Below, piece after piece: positions 11,684 to 19,502 of a DNA stretch of 64,000 nt. Numbering within the stretch: the first letter of the stretch is position 1; each line of letters opens with the position of its first letter. A program made the translations under genes and the position numbers. Under the pieces are notes generated by a model. That model saw nothing but the letters and a program-made list of their open reading frames with translations. It was not told the origin of the DNA and ran no database searches. Where the stretch lies: NCBI RefSeq assembly GCF_000371785.1, contig NZ_AQUI01000002.1, positions 2,335,276-2,399,275 on the forward strand, read 5' to 3'. Source of the DNA: Actinopolyspora halophila DSM 43834. Lineage in GTDB: Bacteria > Actinomycetota > Actinomycetes > Mycobacteriales > Pseudonocardiaceae.

Positions 11684-12576
11684 GTCTTCACCGCTCCCGC
11701 TATTCCGGACACCAGGTGGCGCTGCACCAGTACGAAGAAGATCAGCACCGGGATCGTCATGAGTGTGGAACCGGCCATGATCGCTCCCCAGTCATTGCCC
11801 GTCGGTTTGAAGAAGACGAGGATCGCCAGCGGAAGCGTCTGGTTCTCCGTCGCCGAGATTATGAACGTTTTGGCGAACAGGAAGTCGTTCCACGCGTGGA
11901 TGAACGAGAGCACGCTCATGGCGACCAGACCGGGTGCTACCAGTGGGAAGAGCACCTGCCAGGTGAATCGGAATCTGCCGGCCCCGTCCAGAGTGGCCGC
12001 TTCCTCGAGCTCGTCGGGCACGGCGGCGACGAAACCGCGCAGCATCCAGATGGCGAAGGGCAGGCTGAAAGCCAGGTGCACCAGTACCAGCGAGCCCAGG
12101 TGGTTCAGTCCGAACCACGGCGCTACCGAGCCGACCGAACGCATGAGGAAGAAGAGCGGTATCGTCAGTGCCTCGACGGGCACCATCTGGGCGACGAGAA
12201 TCATCACCAGCAGTACCGTTCTCCCGCGGAATCGGAACTTGGTGAGTGCCACCGCGGCCAGGAAAGATATCAACAGCGACACCAGGACCACGATCCCGGC
12301 CACGACGACGCTGTTGAGAAAGTACCGTCCGAAATCGTCCACGGTGAGCACGCGGCGGAAGTTTTCCAGCGTTGGCGAGAGGGTCCACGGGCGCGGATCG
12401 GTGGACTGTATCTGTCCGGTCGGTTTGAACGCCGTGAGCAGCATCCAGTACAGCGGGAAGGCGACCACGGCGGCGACGAGGACCGCCACGATCTCCGCCA
12501 GGGTCCTGGCCGGACGCTTGGCCGACCTTCTTCGTCCCGTTCCGTGTCGTGTGGAAGTGCGAACCGCGGTCGTCAT
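11680..12576 (-). CDS. Sugar ABC transporter permease (MalG/DasC type)
   Basis: A 298-residue inner-membrane permease with six predicted helices. The EAA loop for contact with the ATPase is visible in PDELEEAATLDGAGRF, and the N-terminus is short and basic (TRHGTGRRRSAKR), as in MalG-type subunits. The ATG at 12576 overlaps the upstream permease stop by four bases (ATGA), and its own stop overlaps the hexosaminidase start. No ATP-binding subunit is encoded in the operon; Streptomyces sugar importers of this type use the shared ATPase MsiK, so an unlinked MsiK is expected. Predicted substrate: N-acetylglucosamine oligomers, from context. Confidence 0.93.
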   Translation of the reverse strand: MTTAVRTSTRHGTGRRRSAKRPARTLAEIVAVLVAAVVAFPLYWMLLTAFKPTGQIQSTDPRPWTLSPTLENFRRVLTVDDFGRYFLNSVVVAGIVVLVSLLISFLAAVALTKFRFRGRTVLLVMILVAQMVPVEALTIPLFFLMRSVGSVAPWFGLNHLGSLVLVHLAFSLPFAIWMLRGFVAAVPDELEEAATLDGAGRFRFTWQVLFPLVAPGLVAMSVLSFIHAWNDFLFAKTFIISATENQTLPLAILVFFKPTGNDWGAIMAGSTLMTIPVLIFFVLVQRHLVSGIAGAVKT

Positions 12577-13559
12577 GTGCTTTCCCCGAATCCTCGTTGC
12601 ACGCGCAGGTAGATCACCGTGATCAGCAACAGCAGTGCGGTCATCACCACACCGATGGCCGAACCGAGGCCGTAACTGGATCCCGCGAACGCCTCCTGGT
12701 AGGCGTACACGTTGAGCACCAGATTCCGTCCCGCTATGCCACCTCCGTCGGTCATCACGTAGATCTGGGTGAAGATCTTGAAGTCCCAGATGATCGACTG
12801 GATGGTCGCGATGACCAGCAGCGGACGCAGCATCGGCATCAGCACGCTGCGGGTGGTTCGCCAGGTCGAAGCGCCGTCCAGCGCGGCGGCCTCGATCATT
12901 TCGCCCGGTATGGCCTTGATGCCCGCGTACATCGTGACCATGACGAAGGGGAAGGAGCACCAGATCACCTCACCCGCGACCAGGGCGAAGGCGACGAAGC
13001 GGTCGTAGGTCCAGGAGAACCCCTCCATGCTCTCCAGACCGATTCCGCTGAGGATCTCGTTGACGAGGCCGAAATCCTGGTCGAACAGGAACAGCCACAC
13101 CGTGGACCCGGCCACGGCAGGCGTGGCCCACGCACCCAGAGCGGCCAGGAACAGCAGGGTGCGGGGCAGCCAGCGCACCCTGCTCGCCAACACTGCCAGC
13201 GCGATCCCCACCGTAAGACTGCCCAGCACGCAGACGGCGGCGAAACCGCAGGTGTTGAGCAGCACCATCCAGAATCGTGCGTCGCCGAGCAGGTCCGCGT
13301 AGTTGCCGAGTCCGCGGAACTCCAGCGGGGCACCCCCGCTGGCCTGCGCCTGCCCGTACTCGTACAGCGAGAGCTGCACGAGTTGATAGAGCGGGTAGGC
13401 CATCACCGCGAGCAGCACGATGCCGGTCGGGGCGAGGTACAGCGCGGCCGTGCGTCCGCTCGCTCGTGGTCCGCGCGGGCGCGGTCGACGGCGCTTCCCG
13501 GACCGGAGGGGAGGTAATCGCCCTGCCGTGCCCGGCTCGGTGCTGGATTGGACGGTCAT
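12573..13559 (-). CDS. Sugar ABC transporter permease (MalF/DasB type)
   Basis: A 328-residue permease with six to seven transmembrane helices after an arginine-rich N-terminus, and the EAA motif IPGEMIEAAALDGASTW. I start it at the ATG at 13559. An in-frame TTG at 13595 has the better ribosome binding site (GGAGAAG, 9-base spacing) and would add 12 residues, so the start is uncertain. It forms the heterodimeric channel with the next gene, which it overlaps by four bases, and follows the binding-protein gene by 85 bases. Confidence 0.92.
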   Translation of the reverse strand: MTVQSSTEPGTAGRLPPLRSGKRRRPRPRGPRASGRTAALYLAPTGIVLLAVMAYPLYQLVQLSLYEYGQAQASGGAPLEFRGLGNYADLLGDARFWMVLLNTCGFAAVCVLGSLTVGIALAVLASRVRWLPRTLLFLAALGAWATPAVAGSTVWLFLFDQDFGLVNEILSGIGLESMEGFSWTYDRFVAFALVAGEVIWCSFPFVMVTMYAGIKAIPGEMIEAAALDGASTWRTTRSVLMPMLRPLLVIATIQSIIWDFKIFTQIYVMTDGGGIAGRNLVLNVYAYQEAFAGSSYGLGSAIGVVMTALLLLITVIYLRVQRGFGEST

Positions 13560-13644
13560 CTGGTGCGACCTGTTCTCCGGGGGCGGGTGTGCCAACCGTT
13601 GGTTCTTCTCCGGGGATGCTCGTTCGGAGTCCTGCTACGACCGG

Positions 13645-14922
13645 TCACCGAAACGCCTCGTCCATGCGCCGAGCCGCGTCTTTCGTGGTGCTGCGTACTC
13701 CGTTGCCGTTGGCTATTCGCTGCACCATCGTCGGCAGGACCTCCTGGGCGTCGATCTCGGACCAGGCTGGTGTGCTCGGAACGAACCGAGTGCCCGACTG
13801 CAGCGTTTCGACGAAGGGCTGCACCGTGGGATCGTCCGAAGCGACCCGGTCCTGCACTCCTTCGAGCGTGGGCAGGTATCCCATGGCTTCGTACAGCTGA
13901 CGCTGGTATTTCTCGCCCGCCAGAACCCGGATGAATTCCTGGGCCAGTGAGGATCTGTCCGAGGAACGCAGCACTCCGAGGAGATTCCCCCCGGCGAAGG
14001 CGGGTGCGATCGAACCCGGTTCTGTGCCGGGGAGCGGGACGACGTCGTAGTTCTCGCCGGCCGCACCGGCGTTGACGGCCGAGCGGTTGAAGTCGCCCCC
14101 GATGGTCATGGCCGCTTTGCCACCGGCGAAAGCCTGTACGCTTTCCGTTCCGGTCAGCTGCGCGCACTGTTCGGGTGGGCATACGGAGGGGTCGATCAAT
14201 TCGGTGTAGCGGCGGATGCCGTCGCGGGCGTCCTTCTTGTCGATCGCCGATTTCCAGGAGCCGTTCTTCGTCGCCAGCTCACCGCCCTCCGCCCAGATGA
14301 ACGGCATCATCGCGTAGGTGTACTTCCCGCCTGCCGAGATGCCGTACATGTCCGGCCGTTCGGTGTGGATCTTCCGCGCCGCCGCGGTCAGCTCTCCGAG
14401 GGTGCGTGGTGGTTCGAGGTTCAACTCCTCGAACACGTCCGTGCGGTAGTAGAGCGCGCGGACACCTGTGAACCAGGGGACTCCGTAGGTCTTCCCGTCC
14501 ACGCCGGCGGTTTCCAGGACAGATTCGGACAGGTCGTCGGCGGCGGGCCACTGCTCGAGCATCTCGTCGAGTTCGGCCATTCCACCGGCCGCTACGTAAC
14601 TGGCCAGATCGGTGTTGCCGAATTCGGCCACGTCGGGGGCGCTCGCCGGATCGTTGAACGCACCGGTGAATCGTTCCGCCCGAGTGTCCACCGCGATGTA
14701 GCGGACGTCCACGGTGACGTCGTCGTGGGTGTTCTCGAATTCCCGGACGGCCGCGTTCACCACTTTTTCCTTCGGGGCGCGGTTGGCTTCGTCGAACAGC
14801 CATACCCGCAGGGTCCCGGTGCGTTTGTCGGCTCCGGATCCGGACTGGTCGACCTGGGGTGGTCCGCAACCGACCAGCAGTGTGCCGGCTACGGCCACGG
14901 CGGCTAACTTCCAGAACCGCAT
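13645..14922 (-). CDS. Sugar ABC transporter substrate-binding lipoprotein (DasA-like)
   Basis: A 425-residue family 1 extracellular solute-binding protein. The N-terminus is a lipoprotein signal: basic MRFWK, a hydrophobic stretch and the lipobox LVGC with the lipidated cysteine at residue 19. The mature part has the LRVWLFDEANRAPKEKVVNAAV opening, PDVAEFGNTDLASY and YGVPWFTGVRALYYRTDVF, typical of maltose/chitobiose binders. The ATG at 14922 has GGAGG six bases upstream. First gene of the transporter-hexosaminidase operon. Its promoter carries a DasR-like site and two IclR-type palindromes (separate entries). Chito-oligosaccharide specificity is inferred from the GH20 partner and the dre site, not from the binding pocket. 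Confidence 0.9.
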   Translation of the reverse strand: MRFWKLAAVAVAGTLLVGCGPPQVDQSGSGADKRTGTLRVWLFDEANRAPKEKVVNAAVREFENTHDDVTVDVRYIAVDTRAERFTGAFNDPASAPDVAEFGNTDLASYVAAGGMAELDEMLEQWPAADDLSESVLETAGVDGKTYGVPWFTGVRALYYRTDVFEELNLEPPRTLGELTAAARKIHTERPDMYGISAGGKYTYAMMPFIWAEGGELATKNGSWKSAIDKKDARDGIRRYTELIDPSVCPPEQCAQLTGTESVQAFAGGKAAMTIGGDFNRSAVNAGAAGENYDVVPLPGTEPGSIAPAFAGGNLLGVLRSSDRSSLAQEFIRVLAGEKYQRQLYEAMGYLPTLEGVQDRVASDDPTVQPFVETLQSGTRFVPSTPAWSEIDAQEVLPTMVQRIANGNGVRSTTKDAARRMDEAFR

Positions 14923-14932
14923 GATACCTCCG

Positions 14933-14968
14933 TTGCGTTCAGTGCAACGTTTGTTCTGTTCTGTGCAA
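14933..14968. promoter_or_regulatory. Paired IclR-type palindromic operator in the transporter leader
   Basis: TTGCGTTCAGTGCAA (14933-14947) is a near-perfect palindrome lying 10 bases upstream of the binding-protein start codon. A weaker copy, TTCTGTTCTGTGCAA (14954-14968, 12/15 identical), starts exactly 21 bases, about two helical turns, further out. A site with 14/15 identity and the same 21-base pairing lies in front of the deaminase gene beside the IclR regulator. Being downstream of the predicted -10, it would act as a road-block repressor site. Confidence 0.65.
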
Positions 14969-14976
14969 TAAAGCTG

Positions 14977-15005
14977 ATGCTAAGTGGACGGTCGAACCGA
15001 AACAA
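14977..15005 (-). promoter_or_regulatory. Promoter of the DasABC-like operon
   Basis: Read on the minus strand, TTGTTT (15005-15000) and TAGCAT (14982-14977) are separated by 17 bases and fit a -35/-10 pair. The -35 abuts the dre site and the transcript would run into the paired palindromes. Confidence 0.5.
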
Positions 15006-15016
15006 GGTCTAGACCG
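15005..15016. promoter_or_regulatory. DasR-responsive element (dre)-like site
   Basis: The core GGTCTAGACC (15006-15015) is a perfect palindrome that matches the centre of the DasR consensus ACTGGTCTAGACCAGT known from Streptomyces. It touches the -35 box of the transporter operon. DasR is a GntR-family repressor released by glucosamine-6-phosphate. No dasR gene is in the window. Confidence 0.6.
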
Positions 15017-15222
15017 GTAAGGGTGTCGGAGTGTTCGTGCTCGCGGCTCGGTGGTCCGGCAGGCGGTTCGTTACGAGTCCACATCGAGCTTTTACGGTCG
15101 GATCGTCGGCCGAGTCGTCCGTTCTCGGCGCGGCAAGTCCCGAACGACGCCCGAGCCGTCGGCGCCGCCGCGGAAGGTTCCGCTCAGCAACCCCCATGCC
15201 AATCCGAGGGGGAGAACATCAG

Positions 15223-16356
15223 TCAGCTCCGGAGAGCCAACACGACCGCTCCGGGGGCCTCAACGCTCTCGGCGACGGGACCGAGCCGTCCCGTGCTCCG
15301 GTCACGTGGCAACCGGGTGACGGTCCCGGAGTTCTGATTGGACACGTACAACCAGCTCTGGCCCGCGTCCAGTGTGCAGTGACGTGGCCAGGCGCCACCG
15401 GTGGAGACGGTCTCGCTCAGCCGGAGTCGAGCACCTCGGGCTCCGATGGTGAACACGGCCACGGTGTCGTCCCCGCGGTTGGTGACATAGCAGAACCGGC
15501 CCGCGTGGTCGACCACGATCTCGGCCGGGACGTTCTCGCCGTCGGCACCCGGGGGGCGGGTGTCGAGCGTGGAGACGACGGTGAACTCTCCGGAGGTGGC
15601 GTGCCATTCCAACACCGTCACGGTGCTGGCGAGCTCGTTGACCAGATAGGCGTACCGCCCCTGGGGGTGGAATTCCACGTGCCTGGGTCCGTTGCCGTTT
15701 TGGACCGACAATCGTTGGTTGAGCCGCAGCTTTCCGGTCACTGTGTCCAGGCGGTAGGTGTGGACGGCATCGGCACCGAGGTCCACGGTGATGATCCACC
15801 GCCCGCTCGGATCGGTGATCACCTGGTGTGCTTTGGGCGCGCGTCGCGTCGCGGAGTGCTGGACCAGATCGGTGGATTCGCCGATGGCCCCGTTCCCCTC
15901 CAGGCGATGAACCGCGACCGTTCCGTCGGTGTAATTGGCGGTCAGCAGGAAACGTCCCGTCGGGTGAACACTCAGGTGAGTGGGACCTGCGCCTTCGCTG
16001 GACCGCGTGTTCAGTATCCGGGGATTCCACGGATCGTCGAGGTCGAGTGCGGTGACCGACCCGTTCGGGACCAGCTCGTTGGTGGTGTACAGGACGCGGC
16101 GTTGCGGGGAGAAGGCCAACCACGACGCGTCCGGAACCCCGTCGATCGCGCTCCTGGGGCGGAGTGCTCCGGAAGTGGTGTCGTGTGCGACGACCTGGAA
16201 GCCTTTTCCGGGCGGGTCGGTCCAGCTGAAACTGCCGAGATAGACGGGGCGGTGGTGGCCGGCAGGTCGGGCGCTGCTCGTGCCCGTCAGGGCCGTGGTG
16301 GCTCCCATCGCGCCGAGTGCGGTGAGGAAAGCGCGACGATTCGGGGTGGTGGCCAA
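15223..16356 (-). CDS. Exported beta-propeller lactonase-family protein
   Basis: A 377-residue protein of the lactonase / YVTN beta-propeller family (6-phosphogluconolactonase-like fold). It begins with a twin-arginine signal, NRRAFLTALGAMGATTALTG, and a probable cleavage after SSA, so it should act outside the membrane. Seven-blade repeats are visible (GPTHLSVHPTGRFLLTANY; PRHVEFHPQGRYAYLVNEL). The TTG start at 16356 is supported by GAGGAG five bases upstream. A dre-like site lies 108 bases upstream, which links it to the adjacent amino-sugar transporter operon. The true substrate is unknown; many members of this family have no proven lactonase activity. Confidence 0.85.
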   Translation of the reverse strand: MATTPNRRAFLTALGAMGATTALTGTSSARPAGHHRPVYLGSFSWTDPPGKGFQVVAHDTTSGALRPRSAIDGVPDASWLAFSPQRRVLYTTNELVPNGSVTALDLDDPWNPRILNTRSSEGAGPTHLSVHPTGRFLLTANYTDGTVAVHRLEGNGAIGESTDLVQHSATRRAPKAHQVITDPSGRWIITVDLGADAVHTYRLDTVTGKLRLNQRLSVQNGNGPRHVEFHPQGRYAYLVNELASTVTVLEWHATSGEFTVVSTLDTRPPGADGENVPAEIVVDHAGRFCYVTNRGDDTVAVFTIGARGARLRLSETVSTGGAWPRHCTLDAGQSWLYVSNQNSGTVTRLPRDRSTGRLGPVAESVEAPGAVVLALRS

Positions 16357-16463
16357 CTGGTCTCCTCGAAGTCGTTCGTGCGGACCGGGGAACGGAGCGG
16401 TTGCGAATCGGGGGTGGTTCGTCGGTCCGGCGGTTTCGGCTAGTGTGCCGTACTTTCGTCGAA

Positions 16464-16475
16464 TGGACTAGACCA
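16464..16475. promoter_or_regulatory. Second DasR-responsive element (dre)-like site
   Basis: TGGACTAGACCA matches TGGTCTAGACCA at 11 of 12 positions and lies upstream of the lactonase gene in the spacer 16357-16696. I found no other dre-like core in the noncoding part of the window, so both copies flank the same gene group. Confidence 0.5.
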
Positions 16476-16561
16476 AATTTTCGGTGAATTTCCGTCCGCG
16501 GTGCTGCGCCCGTGACGGAATCGGGGCAGGAACACACCCGATTGTTCGAATCTTTGCTCCT

Positions 16562-16604
16562 CCGAGAGGGCCGAATGGTCTATCGGCTCAACCGAGAGGG
16601 CCGA
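16562..16604. repeat. 13-bp direct repeat in the lactonase-deaminase spacer
   Basis: CCGAGAGGGCCGA occurs at 16562-16574 and again at 16592-16604, offset by 30 bases. It sits in the noncoding region behind the deaminase stop and upstream of the lactonase. Nothing else supports a gene between 16357 and 16696. Confidence 0.6.
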
Positions 16605-16696
16605 TTCGAGGAGAGGGGGCACAACGAGAGCCGAGGGGGATCAGTGGGAGCGAGCACTCCGAAAGACGGAACTTCTCCGGTGGTCGAAAACCCCCG

Positions 16697-18001
16697 TCAG
16701 AAGAAGGTGCGCACGAGATCGACCACCTCGTCTCCGTCGACGAGCGGTATCAGTGGCCACTTGTCGAACACCGTGCACGGATGTGAAAGCCCGCACTCGA
16801 ACCAGTCGCCGACCTCCGTAGCGGAGTCCGCTGGTATCCGGACGAAAGCGTGCTGGTCGGCCAGTTCCGTCATCCGTGCCCCCTTCAACGGAAGGCTTCC
16901 GTCGTCGGTGCGCACCCGCTGCGGCTGCGGGAGGTCCTGGTCGAAGGAGGCATCGCGCCTTCCGAGGGTCAGCAGCACCAGATCCGGTTCGGGGCGGGAG
17001 ACGACCTGGGCCAGTATGCGCAGCGCGGGGCGGAAGGGCTCTTCGGGGCCCGCCAGCCGGTGGGCACGTCCGAAGGGCGACATGGTGCGGTACAAACCGT
17101 GGTCGTGGGTTATGTAGGATCCGCTGCGCAGTATGGGGACGACGGGTCTGTCCAGTCCCCACGGCGTGGTGAGTGCTTCGGCCACCTGATCGAAGTAGGA
17201 ACTTCCTCCCGCTGTCACGAGGATCTCGTCGACCTCGTCGAACAGCCCAGCCCGCGCGACACCGGTGACCACTTCGCGTATCCCGGAGAGGTAGTCGTCC
17301 ACCGCGATCAGGTCGGTGTCGCTGAGATCGTGTGATATCGCGCCCTCGTAGCCGCCGACCCCGGCCAGACGCAGGTTCGGGCTCGCGTGCACCGCCCGTG
17401 CGACCTCCAGCGCCTCCGCGGTGCTCCTGGCCCCCGTGCGACCGCCGCGCCGGCCGAGTTCGACCAGCACGTCCACGGGGCGGCGACCCCCCGTCGCGGA
17501 CAGTGCCCGCTCCATCAGTTCCACGTTCCTCGTGGAGTCGACCCAGCAGGAGAAGAGGAATTCGGGGTCCCGTTCCAACTCGGAGGCGAGCCAGGAGAGC
17601 CCGTTCGGGTCGACGAGTTGGTTCGCCAGCAGGACGCGGCTCGTCCCGAACGCTCGGTAAACCCGCAGCTGACTGATGTTGGCCGCTGTGATCCCCCAGG
17701 CGCCGTGATCGAGTTGGCGCTGGAAGAGCTGGGGAGCCATGGTGGTCTTGCCGTGCGGGGAGAGCAGCACGCCGTGACGCGAGCACCAGTCGGCCATCGT
17801 CGCCAGGTTGTGCTCCAGCGCGGGGCGCTCCAAAAGCAGCAGTGGGCCCACGAACCCGTTGTCCCGGAGGTTCGGTCGTGTCCGGAGGAACTGGTCGACC
17901 GTGCTGCCGAAGGCCTCGGAGGGCATTCCCTTGAAGCGCCAGTCGATTCGTTCGTCCCGCAGACCGCGTACTGCCGATCGGTCCATAGTCGCCGCCCGCA
18001 C
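16697..18001 (-). CDS. PLP-dependent D-amino acid deaminase/aldolase (D-threonine aldolase / D-serine dehydratase fold)
   Basis: A 434-residue fold-type III PLP enzyme with an N-terminal alanine-racemase-like barrel and a C-terminal D-serine-dehydratase-like domain. The PLP lysine lies in LLSPHGKTTMAPQLF, and the metal-binding end carries CGLSHPCTVFDKW. Relatives deaminate D-serine or D-threonine or cleave beta-hydroxy-D-amino acids; the precise substrate is open. GTG at 18001 follows GGAGG by four bases; a downstream ATG at 17986 is an alternative without a good site. Divergent from the IclR gene, and RidA, which hydrolyses the enamine products of such deaminases, is encoded next to that regulator, supporting a deaminase role. 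Confidence 0.8.
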   Translation of the reverse strand: MRAATMDRSAVRGLRDERIDWRFKGMPSEAFGSTVDQFLRTRPNLRDNGFVGPLLLLERPALEHNLATMADWCSRHGVLLSPHGKTTMAPQLFQRQLDHGAWGITAANISQLRVYRAFGTSRVLLANQLVDPNGLSWLASELERDPEFLFSCWVDSTRNVELMERALSATGGRRPVDVLVELGRRGGRTGARSTAEALEVARAVHASPNLRLAGVGGYEGAISHDLSDTDLIAVDDYLSGIREVVTGVARAGLFDEVDEILVTAGGSSYFDQVAEALTTPWGLDRPVVPILRSGSYITHDHGLYRTMSPFGRAHRLAGPEEPFRPALRILAQVVSRPEPDLVLLTLGRRDASFDQDLPQPQRVRTDDGSLPLKGARMTELADQHAFVRIPADSATEVGDWFECGLSHPCTVFDKWPLIPLVDGDEVVDLVRTFF

Positions 18002-18012
18002 CGAACCTCCAG

Positions 18013-18048
18013 TTGCATTGAACGCAATGGATATTGCATATGTTGGTA
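18013..18048. promoter_or_regulatory. Paired IclR-type operator between the deaminase and iclR genes
   Basis: TTGCATTGAACGCAA (18013-18027) is the reverse complement of TTGCGTTCAATGCAA and differs from the transporter site at one position. A half-site TTGCAT begins 21 bases further on (18034), reproducing the spacing seen at 14933/14954. The strong site lies 11 bases upstream of the GTG used for the deaminase; at the transporter it is 10 bases. The likely ligand is the IclR protein encoded next door. Confidence 0.65.
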
Positions 18049-18190
18049 CGATGTTGTTTAGCATCCCCAGGGGTGCGCGTCAACGTGGACAGTGAATGTC
18101 CGCGAAAAGAAACCCCTGCGCAGCGCGATGGTGGGGATGAGGGAGCGGTTCGTGCGGAGCCGCCGTCCCGGACGGAGCGAGGACGAGGGA

Positions 18191-18940
18191 ATGAGTCAGA
18201 GCCTGCAGCGTGGACTCGCGTTGCTCAACACCTTGGCGGAAGGACCGCGAAACCTCGATCAGCTGGCGGAAGCCGTGGGAGTGCACAAGTCCACCGCGAT
18301 GCGACTGTTGCGCTCCCTCGAGTCCGCGAGGTTCGTGAATCGTCCCGACGCGCATCGCTACAGGCTGGGCAGCGCGCTGTTCGAACTGGCCAACTGCGCC
18401 CTGGACGGGATCGACGTACGTGCCGCCGCCCGCGGGAAGCTGCGTGAACTGGGTGAACGTACGGGCCACACGGTGCACTTGGCGGTACGGGAAGAGGACA
18501 GTGCCGTCTACGTGGACAAAGTGGACAGCAGCCGCTCGGTGCGGATGTACTCCAGGACAGGAGCGCGAGCTCCACTGCACTGCACCGCGGTCGGCAAGGT
18601 GCTGTTGTCGGGTATGCCCGAACAGGACAGGCGGGAACTGGCCACGAGGCTGGACTACCCCGCGTTGACCGAACGCACCGTCACCGGCGCGGAGTCACTC
18701 CTGGCGGAAGTGGACCGGGTGCTGGCCGAGGGGTGTGCTTTCGACCGCGGGGAGCACGAGGACTTCGTGCACTGCGTCGCGGCCGGGGTGCGCGACCCCC
18801 GTGGAGCGGTCGTCGCCGCGGTGTCCGTCTCCGTTCCGAAAGTGCTGCTCGACTTCGACGAGCTGCTCGGCTGGAGCGGGGAGCTGAAAGAAGCGTGCGC
18901 GCACATCTCGGCCGAACTCGGCTGGCAACCGCACGGATGA
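18191..18940 (+). CDS. IclR-family transcriptional regulator
   Basis: A 249-residue regulator with an N-terminal winged helix-turn-helix (SLQRGLALLNTLAEGPRNLDQLAEAVGVHKSTAMRLLRSLE) and the C-terminal IclR effector domain (LHCTAVGKVLLSGMPE; GCAFDRGEHEDFVHCVAAGVRD). IclR proteins usually bind 15-bp palindromes as dimers of dimers and respond to small catabolic metabolites. The ATG at 18191 is placed so the HTH begins normally and is preceded by a GAGG-type site; upstream in-frame starts at 18092, 18128 and 18137 are less likely. It probably controls the divergent deaminase, itself and the transporter operon through the paired palindromes. Confidence 0.9.
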   Translation: MSQSLQRGLALLNTLAEGPRNLDQLAEAVGVHKSTAMRLLRSLESARFVNRPDAHRYRLGSALFELANCALDGIDVRAAARGKLRELGERTGHTVHLAVREEDSAVYVDKVDSSRSVRMYSRTGARAPLHCTAVGKVLLSGMPEQDRRELATRLDYPALTERTVTGAESLLAEVDRVLAEGCAFDRGEHEDFVHCVAAGVRDPRGAVVAAVSVSVPKVLLDFDELLGWSGELKEACAHISAELGWQPHG

Positions 18941-18962
18941 TCCGATTCGAAAGGAAGAGCGC

Positions 18963-19355
18963 ATGTCGACAAGCGTGATAACCACTCCGAACGCTCCGAG
19001 TCCTCCGGCCGGTGTGCCGCTGTCCCAGGCGGTGCGCAAGGGGAACCTCGTGCAGGTCTCCGGACAGACCGGGGTCGATCCCGCCACCGGAAAGCCCGTT
19101 TCCGATTCCGTGGCCGATCAGACGGAACAGGCCCTGCGCAATGTGTTCGCCATTCTCGACGAGGCGGGGGCAAGCCCCGAGGACGTTCTCATGCTGCGGG
19201 TGTATCTCACCGACGTGGCGCATTTCGCGGAGATGAACGAAACCTACGCCGGAGTGGTCGGGGAACCGTATCCGGCGCGGACCACCGTCTACGTCGGGCT
19301 GCCGCCCGCCCTGCTGGTCGAGATCGACGCGCTGGCGGTGCTCGGGCAGGAGTAG
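18963..19355 (+). CDS. RidA family reactive-intermediate deaminase
   Basis: A 130-residue RidA/YjgF protein, which hydrolyses reactive enamine/imine intermediates such as 2-aminoacrylate released by PLP dehydratases. Conserved elements: an N-terminal proline-rich strand, VQVSGQTGVDP, RNVFAILDEAGASPEDVLMLRVYLTDVAHFAEMN and the C-terminal PARTTVYVGLPPALLVEIDALAV, in which the arginine of PARTTV binds the substrate carboxylate. The ATG at 18963 has GGAAGAGC just upstream. It follows the IclR gene by 22 bases and is likely cotranscribed with it, fitting a role in detoxifying products of the divergently encoded deaminase. Confidence 0.92.
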   Translation: MSTSVITTPNAPSPPAGVPLSQAVRKGNLVQVSGQTGVDPATGKPVSDSVADQTEQALRNVFAILDEAGASPEDVLMLRVYLTDVAHFAEMNETYAGVVGEPYPARTTVYVGLPPALLVEIDALAVLGQE

Positions 19356-19502
19356 GACCTCGTTCGCGGAGTGGCGGCGGGGGAGACGGAGTTCCACTCG
19401 CGGGCCCGTGCTCGTTCGAGGTGCTCGCCCACTCGGTGAAGTCGCGGTTGACGGGACGGCGCGACGACCCGGCGCACCGGGACGTCCGCCGTTTCGCGCG
19501 CG

